Shown: one piece after another, positions 8,636 through 16,652 of the stretch
Layout: every line of letters starts with the position of its first letter
Numbering within the stretch: position 1 is the first letter of the stretch
From: an uncultured Saprospiraceae bacterium
GTDB taxonomy: Bacteria > Bacteroidota > Bacteroidia > Chitinophagales > Saprospiraceae
Reading direction: 5' to 3'
Length of the DNA stretch: 59,039 bases
NCBI GenBank assembly: GCA_937981555.1
Contig: CALJOK010000002.1
Location: 1-59,039 of the forward strand
Made by a program: the position numbers and the translations under genes
Notes under the pieces: generated by a model
The model's database searches: none
Seen by the model: the letters and a program-made list of their open reading frames with translations, nothing else
Told to the model about the DNA's origin: nothing

Positions 8636-10276
8636 ATGAAGACACTTAGTCTGCTTATTTCAATTCTATTTTTATCCCTTTCATTTTCAAGCATGGGACA
8701 AAAAATCAAAGACAAAAAAGTACAATTTCATTATGTTAATCTTCCAACTGAAAAGCTGTCAGATGACTTCCAAACATACTCTGTAAAAGTTTACGGTTCT
8801 GCTATTTCAAAGGCAGGATTGAGTGCACAAAAACTGGCTAAGTCTATTAATATGAATGGTTTTAAAAGATTAAGCGGTTCAGGTAAAGATTATGGACACC
8901 TTCGAGTTTCTGTTTATACAGGATACATTCGTACAGGTAGAGCGGAAGCAAAATCTTCTACGTCTAAGAAAAAAGATAAAAAAACTGGAAAAGAAACGAC
9001 TACTTATTCTTACTGGTATGAAATTCCAATTGAAGGAAATGGTAGTTATAAAATTGTAGACCCTGAAGGAAATGTTTTGGCAGAAGGAAATTCTCCTCAT
9101 AGTCAAAATTTAACTACCAAAAAGTATTCAAGATCTTCTGACCGAAGAAAAAATTATAGCGCTCAGATTAATAAAATAAAAAAAGATTTTGCTAAAACAG
9201 TTGTGAATGGAGTAATGAATGATGCGAGAGCGACCGTTAGACAAAAGTATGATTATGCTCGATCTCAAGAATGGCGCAATCTTTATTTTTTGAAAAAACA
9301 TGATACTGCTGATAAGTTTGACAAGTATTTTGATTTGACCAAAGAAACTTTTGAAACCCTTAAAAAAGGAATCACAAATGAAAAAGTGGCAACGGTAAAA
9401 ACTAAACTTCAACCAGCGATGGATTTTTGGAAAAAAACTGGAGAGATTAAACCTGCTGATAAAAAGTCAAAAAAAGTTTACCGAGCAGCTAATTATAATT
9501 ACGCTTTAGTCAGTTACTTTTTTGGTGATTTAGAAACGGCAAAAGAGTATGCAAATATGGTTTTGAAGTCAGAAGGAAAGGATAAGAAAAGTAAGATCCT
9601 TTTGAAGGATATCGAAGCGACTCAGAAGAAAATGGATTTCCATGGAATCAATACCATGCATTATGTTCGTGATCTTTCTGGTGCAAAAGCTCCTGCGAAA
9701 GTAAAAGAATTCGAAGAAGAGAAAGAAGAATTGGAAGCTGATAATAATACGGTTACCGCAGTTTTGGTGAAGGGTGGAAATGAAATAAAAGGAGCTGTAT
9801 TACAAGCGAAAGGAGCCGATGAAATGTTTTTTGGCCCAAAAGGAAATACAAAATTCATGGTAGAGGAAGATGGAAAAATGAAAGAATATGATTTGACTGC
9901 GGAAGATGTTTCTGAGTTTACTTTGGGAGAACGTAAATTTATTAAAACTAGATTTAATCCATCCGCTAAAGGGAAAGGAGAATCTGCGATGCACATTTTG
10001 GAAGTAGTTTATGATTCTGAAAAAATTAAATTATATAAATACTTCCCTTCTTCTGGAGTTTTGGGAGAGGCGAAAACAGAGTTCGCTTTCCAAAAAGCAT
10101 CAGACGATTTTCCATTGTCAGTTGAGGACACTCAATTTTTATTATGGAAAAAAGGAATCGCAAAATACTTTGGAGATTGCGCAGACTTGAAAGATATGTG
10201 TACGGAAGGAGGCATCAAAAAGAATCAAGATGATTTGGTGAAAGCGGCTAGAATTTACTCTGAATTATGTGAGTAA
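8636..10276 (+). CDS. Exported protein of unknown function
   Basis: The 546-aa product begins with a clear signal peptide (MKTLSLLISILFLSLSFSSMGQ) and has no lipobox Cys and no T9SS sorting domain, so it is probably periplasmic. It is rich in lysine. The first ~200 residues contain YGSAISKAGLSAQKLAKSI and an YKIVDPEGNVLAEG strand. Residues about 215-350 look helical and TPR-like (NYALVSYFFGDLETAKEYANMVL). The C-terminal part (about 365-530) is beta-rich, with AVLVKGGNEIKGAVLQ and KFMVEEDGKMKEYDL, followed by a possible Cys pair (DCADLKDMC). I do not recognise a named family. It is a single-gene transcription unit between terminators at 8474 and 10302. Confidence 0.75.
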   Translation: MKTLSLLISILFLSLSFSSMGQKIKDKKVQFHYVNLPTEKLSDDFQTYSVKVYGSAISKAGLSAQKLAKSINMNGFKRLSGSGKDYGHLRVSVYTGYIRTGRAEAKSSTSKKKDKKTGKETTTYSYWYEIPIEGNGSYKIVDPEGNVLAEGNSPHSQNLTTKKYSRSSDRRKNYSAQINKIKKDFAKTVVNGVMNDARATVRQKYDYARSQEWRNLYFLKKHDTADKFDKYFDLTKETFETLKKGITNEKVATVKTKLQPAMDFWKKTGEIKPADKKSKKVYRAANYNYALVSYFFGDLETAKEYANMVLKSEGKDKKSKILLKDIEATQKKMDFHGINTMHYVRDLSGAKAPAKVKEFEEEKEELEADNNTVTAVLVKGGNEIKGAVLQAKGADEMFFGPKGNTKFMVEEDGKMKEYDLTAEDVSEFTLGERKFIKTRFNPSAKGKGESAMHILEVVYDSEKIKLYKYFPSSGVLGEAKTEFAFQKASDDFPLSVEDTQFLLWKKGIAKYFGDCADLKDMCTEGGIKKNQDDLVKAARIYSELCE

Positions 10277-10301
10277 GATTTTTAGAGAAGTTAGTTTTAT
10301 A

Positions 10302-10343
10302 AAAAATGGCTACGTTGATTTATTTCAGCGTAGCCATTTTTTT
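10302..10343. terminator. Bidirectional terminator between convergent genes
   Basis: AAAAATGGCTACGTTGA and TCAGCGTAGCCATTTTT form a ~15-bp stem (one G-T wobble) with A- and T-runs on both sides. It serves the exported protein gene from the left and the M14 peptidase gene from the right. Confidence 0.88.
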
Positions 10344-10367
10344 ATTAAAATAAAAATTACTCATTCT

Positions 10368-12938
10368 TTATTCCACCGTTCTTCCACCAATAATATTTCC
10401 AAAGAAAATAGCATTAGCAAATAACTTATTTGTTCCATACCAAAATGCTCGGAAGTTAGTATTGTCTGCCATGTTGATCACTTTTCCTTGACCCATTCCA
10501 CTCACGACTATCGAAGCAGAATTACTCAAAGTTTTTAAATTTTGCTTAGAAACATATCCACTCAAAAGAGGAGAGGAAGTATAAACTAAAGGTGTCGCAT
10601 ATGGATTTTTAGCAGGCTCCAAAAATAGTGTTCCACGTCTAAAAATTGGTAAGCTCGAATTATGATATCCAAACCCAAGTGGATGCGTCAAGTCTAATTC
10701 AGTTTGGAAAATAGCTCCTCCGATTACCTCTGCTCCAGCATCAGCTCCTTGTTTTTCGTAAGGCCGTCGCTGCTTGTCTTTTGATTTGTCGTCGCTAGAT
10801 TTCTTAAAAGTAGCCTTAGAAATGCCATTTGATTTTGCCCATCGAATAGCTCGTTTGAATGGAATTAACGTTCCTCCTTTTTGCACCCAAGTTTTTAATT
10901 TTTCAGACTGACTAGAAATACTATTATAACTTCCATCAACCATCACGATCACATTGTATCGACTCAAATCTGCTTGACTAAATCGACTTACATCCATTTT
11001 GGTAATGGGCATATCGTACCGCTGATCGAGCAAATGCCACACCTCTCCTGCATCATAACTATTCACGCCGCTACCCACTAAAAGTAGCACCTCAGGTTTT
11101 TCTAAAACTTCAAAATCACCACTTCCCAGATCACTTCCCATCGGAGTCAAACCAGTATTCACACTATAAATTTTTAATTGATTTTTGCTCGCTACTTTTT
11201 TTACTAAGTCAAATATTTCAGCGGAAGTTCGTCTTTGGTTATTGCTGACTGGAATTTGAATTGTTCCATAGTCGAATATTTTCATGCCTTCCGAAGTTTG
11301 GATTTTAAGTTGCTGAGTACCTACTTTTACAATTAGATTTTCACTCAGTAATTCATTCAAGGCATTGGGAGCATAATATTCATTCCACTCAAAAAGGTAG
11401 GCATATTCACTTTTTCCACCAACAACTTTTCCTTCAGGTTTTCCTAAATATGGCATTGCCTCATTTAATATTTTTTTACCTGTAACTTCTTGATAATCAA
11501 TATTGTAAGCCATTGGAAGTGTGAACGCAGAAACGTCGTAAAATAAACTGTCATCAAATTTAAAAATAGGATCAAAGACAGATTTAATCAATCGATATTG
11601 CGGTTGTTCTAGTGGAACATAGTAAGAATGTTCTTTATCAAATTGCTTTCCGCCGGCTGAAATATTTTGTTGCAAAGTTTGTACTTTGATATCATGTTTT
11701 TGCAAAAGATTGACGAAGTGAGTCAAGCGACTTTTGTCTTTTGGTTCAGAAAAAACAAAACCTTTACGAGTATCTTTTTTTGCTTCCTGTACAGCAGTTT
11801 GATAAAATTCTCGTTGGTAATCTAACAACTCTTCTCGCATACTTGCAGCAGCTCGAAGCGTTGACATCGCAGTTGTCGTTTGGTTCCGAATCGTAAATGG
11901 AAAACTCATCAAACCATTATCAGTCTCTTGCAAATGTCCTCTCGAACTCGCTTGTTCAAACAAAATCCCAACTGACCCATTCGCATCAGGATAGGTCGAA
12001 CCTTTGCCATAATAGTAATCGTCGTAACGTTCTTCGGTAAAATATAAGGAACCGATTTTGTCCAAAGCCTTAGCATGGAACGTTCCGATTTTGGCAGTCA
12101 GTTCTTGATTTTTTTTAGGAGTTAACGGATGAATTCTAGTTTGAATGCCTGGCATGAAAAAGAAAGTTGAGTTCGTTCCCATTTCATGATGATCGGTCAA
12201 AATATTGGGTTTCCACTCTTGGAATTTAGCGACTCGACCTCGACTTTCAGGATGTGCGAGAAGCAACCAATCTCGATTCAGATCAAACCAATAATGATTC
12301 GTTCGACCTCTTGGAAAAACTTCATTATACTCTCGATCATTTGGATCGGAAGACATGTTTTTACTTTTATGAGAATTGGCCCAAGTCGAAAAACGATGAA
12401 ATCCATCTGGATTATAAACTGGATCTAACAATATAATTACATTATCTAAAATATCATTTACCTCGGCACATTTACCTGCCGCCAAATGATAAGCAACGAG
12501 CATACTCGCATTCCCACCACTCGGTTCATTTCCATGAATACTAAATCCTTGATAGACCACCGAAGGCATTTTTGAAATATCCATCTCAGCAGATTGATCA
12601 GGTTGGGATAATTTTCTATGTTCTTTTTGGATGTCGTCGAGGCGAGCATGGTTCGTTTCCGAAGTAATGTAAAGATGATACAAAGGTCGATTTTCGTAAC
12701 TCCTTGCATATTCTTTCATCACGATACGAGGCGAAACTTTTGACAGTTCTCGCAAGTACATCACCACTTGATCATGACTCGCATGCCATTCGCCAACTTG
12801 ATATCCGAGGACAGATTCGGGCGTTGGGATTTTAGCATCGTACTCGCAATCGGGTAAAAAATAATTGATGGAATTTTTTTGGGAAAAAGAAAATACGAAA
12901 GTGAACGCTACAAGTGTGACGGTTAAGATTTTTCTCAT
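10368..12938 (-). CDS. M14-family zinc carboxypeptidase, secreted
   Basis: The 856-aa protein has a signal peptide (MRKILTVTLVAFTFVFSFSQ). The peptidase domain (about residues 50-350) carries the M14 signature: GFSIHGNEPSG gives ligands H135 and E138, DPVYNPDGFHRF and FDLNRDW supply the substrate-binding Asn-Arg region, TDHHEMG (250-251) supplies the third histidine ligand, and GILFEQASSRG holds the probable catalytic E328. The C-terminal half includes a Rossmann/GATase-like segment (LLLVGSGVNSYDAGEVW, then YNVIVMVDGSY) and a final beta domain. This two-part layout is common in large Bacteroidota M14 peptidases. It should remove C-terminal residues from peptides in the periplasm or outside the cell. 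No T9SS tail is visible. It shares a bidirectional terminator with the convergent gene. Confidence 0.9.
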   Translation of the reverse strand: MRKILTVTLVAFTFVFSFSQKNSINYFLPDCEYDAKIPTPESVLGYQVGEWHASHDQVVMYLRELSKVSPRIVMKEYARSYENRPLYHLYITSETNHARLDDIQKEHRKLSQPDQSAEMDISKMPSVVYQGFSIHGNEPSGGNASMLVAYHLAAGKCAEVNDILDNVIILLDPVYNPDGFHRFSTWANSHKSKNMSSDPNDREYNEVFPRGRTNHYWFDLNRDWLLLAHPESRGRVAKFQEWKPNILTDHHEMGTNSTFFFMPGIQTRIHPLTPKKNQELTAKIGTFHAKALDKIGSLYFTEERYDDYYYGKGSTYPDANGSVGILFEQASSRGHLQETDNGLMSFPFTIRNQTTTAMSTLRAAASMREELLDYQREFYQTAVQEAKKDTRKGFVFSEPKDKSRLTHFVNLLQKHDIKVQTLQQNISAGGKQFDKEHSYYVPLEQPQYRLIKSVFDPIFKFDDSLFYDVSAFTLPMAYNIDYQEVTGKKILNEAMPYLGKPEGKVVGGKSEYAYLFEWNEYYAPNALNELLSENLIVKVGTQQLKIQTSEGMKIFDYGTIQIPVSNNQRRTSAEIFDLVKKVASKNQLKIYSVNTGLTPMGSDLGSGDFEVLEKPEVLLLVGSGVNSYDAGEVWHLLDQRYDMPITKMDVSRFSQADLSRYNVIVMVDGSYNSISSQSEKLKTWVQKGGTLIPFKRAIRWAKSNGISKATFKKSSDDKSKDKQRRPYEKQGADAGAEVIGGAIFQTELDLTHPLGFGYHNSSLPIFRRGTLFLEPAKNPYATPLVYTSSPLLSGYVSKQNLKTLSNSASIVVSGMGQGKVINMADNTNFRAFWYGTNKLFANAIFFGNIIGGRTVE

Positions 12939-13130
12939 ATTTAGTATTTGTTGATTTTTCGAAAAATAAAATTTGAAATAAGAAGTTTAAAAGTACAAAA
13001 GGAAAATGTACGAATCTGATTTTTGTAAAAAATAATTCATATTTAAAAGGGAGTAGTTTTCTTTTTTCCAAACAAAAAAAACGAACTTGGGTTTAGAACA
13101 AAAATTAAAGTTTCGAAAAACCATCTTGCT

Positions 13131-14423
13131 ATGCTAACTAAAAAACTCTTTCCTGTATTTATTTTTCTATTTGTAAGTGTATTGTTTTTTTCGTGTAAGA
13201 AAGAAACAGAAAAGGAATTGGAATCATTTGAATTACAAGTCGAAGTGGTAGATGGTAAATATTTATGTTCTTGGACGCAAACTAATATTTCTTCCTTTGA
13301 GCAATATATTTTGGTTTATTCTCCAACTCCTTTTGAAGCGAATATGGATCCTGTGAGTACTACTAATCAAAAAATTATTACCGATAAGCAAAATGAAAAT
13401 AACCATACTTGGAGTCTCCAACCAATTTCAGCTGAATTTTACTTTAAAGTTTTTTCGATTTTTGAAAATAGAATACTGGAATCAAACCAAGTGAAATTTG
13501 TTGATGAAAATATTCAAGAGGTAAGTTTTCACACAGATAGAGTAATTCATTATGAAGATAATAATGCACTTTATTTTTATGATTCAGATGCTCAACGAAT
13601 GCTATTTTATGACTATAAAACAAAAGAAAGAAAAGCGGAAAGAGAAATTGGATTTAATTATTCTAAAACGATATCTGGAGATAATGGATTCGGTAAAGAA
13701 TTATATTTAGTTAGAGGAGGGAATATCATCATGACTCTAGATGCGAATACCTTAGCTGAAAAATCAAGTTATAATGCTTTCCTCACAATTTCTTCCCTTG
13801 ATACGAATGAAAAAGGATTAATTGCTTTGGCTGTTCAACACAGTTTTTATACTGTGCGTATATTAGATAGAAATGATTGGAGTGTGGCTGATGAATTTAG
13901 CACATTTATTAATAACGCTAATCTTCGCGGGATTGCATTTCTTTCTAAGGAGAATAATGAATTAGTAGAAACCGGTATTGATCAATTAAGCTGGTATGAA
14001 ATGGATGATAGTGGAAACCTGATTGATTATAGTTTAATTGGCAATTCCTTTCCCACTTATTCCAATTCTAATTATACCAAATTACTTGTTTCACCTAAAG
14101 GAAGTTATTTTGTAAATTCTAGACATGGTGAGATGTACACAGGAGCTTATGAATCGATGAACAGATTATATCCGATTACGGGAAATACTTATGACTCTTA
14201 TTTATTTAATGAGGAAGAGACTGCAATTTATACGATCACATTACCAAATAGTAATAACTCAGTTTTTATTGAAAAAATATCATTGCCTGATCAAGAGTTA
14301 TTGGAGCAAGTAAAATTCTCAGATTTAGATCCAAAACTACTTTTTTTAGATGAAGGAAAGGTAATGCTAGTTGCAACTGGAGAAACTCCTAACGATGTTA
14401 TTGTTCGTCCACTTGGATTTTAA
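13131..14423 (+). CDS. Lipoprotein, beta-propeller-like, first of a tandem paralogous pair
   Basis: A 430-aa lipoprotein with signal FLFVSVLFFSCKKE and lipidated Cys at residue 22. Residues about 35-120 look like a fibronectin-III-type strand domain (QVEVVDGKYLCSWTQTNISSF). The remainder is beta-rich and propeller-like, without the classic WD motif (RGIAFLSKENNELVETG, LLVSPKGSYFVNSRHGEM, YDSYLFNEEETAIYTI). The next gene encodes a protein of exactly the same length with the same blocks, so this is a gene duplication. The three genes 13131-16446 are separated by only 19 and 18 bases and end at one strong terminator, so they form an operon. The charged residues directly after Cys (KKE) are compatible with export to the cell surface, which is inference. 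Function unknown. Confidence 0.8.
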   Translation: MLTKKLFPVFIFLFVSVLFFSCKKETEKELESFELQVEVVDGKYLCSWTQTNISSFEQYILVYSPTPFEANMDPVSTTNQKIITDKQNENNHTWSLQPISAEFYFKVFSIFENRILESNQVKFVDENIQEVSFHTDRVIHYEDNNALYFYDSDAQRMLFYDYKTKERKAEREIGFNYSKTISGDNGFGKELYLVRGGNIIMTLDANTLAEKSSYNAFLTISSLDTNEKGLIALAVQHSFYTVRILDRNDWSVADEFSTFINNANLRGIAFLSKENNELVETGIDQLSWYEMDDSGNLIDYSLIGNSFPTYSNSNYTKLLVSPKGSYFVNSRHGEMYTGAYESMNRLYPITGNTYDSYLFNEEETAIYTITLPNSNNSVFIEKISLPDQELLEQVKFSDLDPKLLFLDEGKVMLVATGETPNDVIVRPLGF

Positions 14424-14442
14424 AAAATATAAAAGCATTAAA

Positions 14443-15735
14443 ATGAAAACCAAAACATTCTATTATTTTCTCTTTTTCCTATTTGTAAGTGTATTGTTTT
14501 TTTCTTGTAAAAAAGAAGAGGCATTGCCTTTTGCAAAACTCAATTTTCAGGTCGTCAATGTTGCGAATGGACTATACGCTTGTACTTGGGATGCATCTAA
14601 TATTTCTACTTTCAAAAATTATTATATTGTTCACTCGCCTTTTATTCTAGGTATAGATGATGATCCAAAAAATAATTTTTATGAGCGTAAAAGTACTATC
14701 TCAGGACAGACAAGAGATAATGTGGTACTGTCAGTTAATAATATAAATGGCTTGCCATTATATTTTCAACTATTTGTGGACATTGGAGATCGCTATATTA
14801 GATCAGAAGTATTACCCTTTGAAACTCCTAAATCAAAAACGATAGATATTGCTGCAGCAAGTGCCTTGCACTATCCTGAAAAAAATGCTATTTATTTATT
14901 GAATTTTGGACTTAATGAATTGAATTACTATGACATTGGTGATAAGGAAATCAAAGAAAAGGTGGAGGTTGATTTTCCTTTTAATTCATTCACAGCTCAA
15001 GTGGGGAATAATGGGTTTGGAGAGGAAATCTATGCGATAGATGGGAACGACTTAATTATTTTTGATGCGGAGACCTTAGAGGAAAAGGATAAATATTCGA
15101 CGAATGGAGTGATCTATTCAGTAACCACAAATGATAATGGTTTGATTGCTATTACGGTAAGGAAATCGGGTAATTCAATTCAAATTTTATCAAGAGAAAA
15201 TTTGACTCTATTGAATAACTTAAGTTCTTTTAATTCATATAATGAACCTCGAGGAATCGCATTTTTGTCTAAAGAAAATAACGAACTAATTGAAGTCGGT
15301 AAGGATTATTCAAAATATTTCAAATTGGATGCGGATGGAATAGTAGTAGAAAGTAGCTATGCAGGTAATCCATTTGATTCACCTGGGATAAATGAAATTA
15401 TAACCGTTTCTCCTTCGGGGAATTATTATGTCTACAGTAAGAGAGGGCAAATATTTGACTCTGAGATGAATGGGATAAAAGATTTACTTTCAACTCAAGG
15501 GAATTCTTATTCAAGTTACTTTTTTAATAAGGAAGAGACTTTTTTGTATGCGATCTTATCAGGTGTTTCAGGGAATTTTATTGATAAATTTTCAATTCCA
15601 AACTTTGAATGGGTAGGTCGAAAAGAATTTGCAAATGGATCTTCTCTAGAATTATTTTATCAAGACAATGAAATACAATTGGTAAGATTTACAGATGATT
15701 TTCGTTGTACATTTATTTATCCACTAAATTTTTAA
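14443..15735 (+). CDS. Lipoprotein, beta-propeller-like, second of a tandem paralogous pair
   Basis: The frame is open from 14371 but that start would overlap the previous gene. The ATG at 14443 gives a lipoprotein signal (MKTKTFYYFLFFLFVSVLFFSC) with Cys at residue 22, matching its neighbour, and a length of 430 aa identical to it. Shared blocks include FLFVSVLFFSCKKE, RGIAFLSKENNEL, SPSGNYYVYSKRGQ and SYFFNKEETFLYAI. It has the same N-terminal strand domain (NVANGLYACTWDASNIST) and a propeller-like remainder. Sequence elsewhere has diverged, so the copies probably bind related but different ligands. It is the middle gene of the operon ending with a beta-barrel protein. Confidence 0.8.
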   Translation: MKTKTFYYFLFFLFVSVLFFSCKKEEALPFAKLNFQVVNVANGLYACTWDASNISTFKNYYIVHSPFILGIDDDPKNNFYERKSTISGQTRDNVVLSVNNINGLPLYFQLFVDIGDRYIRSEVLPFETPKSKTIDIAAASALHYPEKNAIYLLNFGLNELNYYDIGDKEIKEKVEVDFPFNSFTAQVGNNGFGEEIYAIDGNDLIIFDAETLEEKDKYSTNGVIYSVTTNDNGLIAITVRKSGNSIQILSRENLTLLNNLSSFNSYNEPRGIAFLSKENNELIEVGKDYSKYFKLDADGIVVESSYAGNPFDSPGINEIITVSPSGNYYVYSKRGQIFDSEMNGIKDLLSTQGNSYSSYFFNKEETFLYAILSGVSGNFIDKFSIPNFEWVGRKEFANGSSLELFYQDNEIQLVRFTDDFRCTFIYPLNF

Positions 15736-15753
15736 AAAACAAAAAATAAAACT

Positions 15754-16446
15754 ATGCTTAAAACTATTTGTATTTGTATTGTTATGACGTTTTCTTTTTT
15801 TGGGAAATCACAATCTGAAGTGGCGGTGAGTATCACTATTAATTCGGAAGAAGAAACCAAAAAGGAGCGACAAATCTTTAATGAAATAGGAATTGGAACT
15901 TCGATTATTACCCAGTTTTTAAAAACAGAGGAAAACGCAATTAATCAGAATCCATATTTTTTAACGTATAAATTAATCTATCGTGATTTTGCTTTGCGTG
16001 CTGGTGTTGGAGGAAAGTTAGATGAGTCCGAAAGTTTTATCGATGGAACAACTGATAAGTTGACGCTGAAAAAATCAAATTTTGATTGGCGAGTAGGCAT
16101 GGAGTATCGAATGTCAATTGGGGAAAAATGGTTGGGTACTTTTGGTGCAGACTATGTTGCGAATAAAACATTTGATGAAAGGATTTCTAATTCTGGATTT
16201 GATAAAGTAGTGATAGCAGACAATCAAGTTGGAAGTGGTGGTGGATTGGCGATAGGTGTACAATATGCTTTGACTCCAAAATTAATGTTAGGTACAGAAG
16301 CGGCATTTTATTATTTAAATGTGGAAAGAAGGCAAACGACTACTTTTGAAAACTTACCTGAATTTGATACTGATCCTGAAATAAATAATAGTCGAGTTAC
16401 GCAAAGTTTATTGCCATCTTCGATTTATTTGATTTTTCATTTTTAG
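15754..16446 (+). CDS. Outer-membrane beta-barrel protein (porin family)
   Basis: A 230-aa protein with a signal peptide (MLKTICICIVMTFSFFGKSQ). The rest shows alternating amphipathic strands typical of small outer-membrane barrels (DFALRAGVGGKL, WRVGMEYRMSIGEKWLGTFGADY, GGGLAIGVQYALTPKLMLGTEAAFYYL), and it ends in the aromatic strand SIYLIFHF expected for BAM-dependent insertion. It follows the two lipoprotein genes by 18 bases and shares their terminator, so the three products probably act together at the outer membrane. The barrel could anchor, export or partner the lipoproteins. No specific family recognised. Confidence 0.75.
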   Translation: MLKTICICIVMTFSFFGKSQSEVAVSITINSEEETKKERQIFNEIGIGTSIITQFLKTEENAINQNPYFLTYKLIYRDFALRAGVGGKLDESESFIDGTTDKLTLKKSNFDWRVGMEYRMSIGEKWLGTFGADYVANKTFDERISNSGFDKVVIADNQVGSGGGLAIGVQYALTPKLMLGTEAAFYYLNVERRQTTTFENLPEFDTDPEINNSRVTQSLLPSSIYLIFHF

Positions 16447-16465
16447 AAAAAACGGAACTTTTGTA

Positions 16466-16513
16466 AAATGTAAAAGCGTTGTTTGGGAAGTCCCAAACAA
16501 CGCTTTTACATTT
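16466..16513. terminator. Very strong terminator hairpin, 22-bp perfect stem
   Basis: Positions 16466-16487 and 16492-16513 are perfect reverse complements (core AAAGCGTTGTTTGGG) around the 4-base loop AAGT. It ends the lipoprotein/beta-barrel operon and, read leftwards, can serve the convergent gene at 16653. The stem is longer than the others in the window. Confidence 0.8.
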
Positions 16514-16534
16514 CTAAAATCTTTAAGAAAAAAA

Positions 16535-16623
16535 AACGCACGGCCAACAATTTCTTGTAAAATGATACTTAATATCAGTCTTTGGAATGTACATTGAAAT
16601 TGTTAATGCCGTGCTAGTGCGTT
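16535..16623. repeat. Imperfect inverted repeat, MITE-like or structured RNA
   Basis: AACGCACGGCCAACAATTTC (16535-16554) pairs with a right arm at 16596-16623 (GAAATTGTTAATGCCGTGC then TAGTGCGTT) with two small bulges, leaving a ~41-base loop. It sits between the operon terminator and the end of the convergent HYR-like gene. The long, spaced arms are unlike a simple terminator. A short non-autonomous element or a dispersed intergenic repeat is possible. Confidence 0.5.
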
Positions 16624-16652
16624 AGGTGTTTTCTCATTAAAGGTCTGTATGT

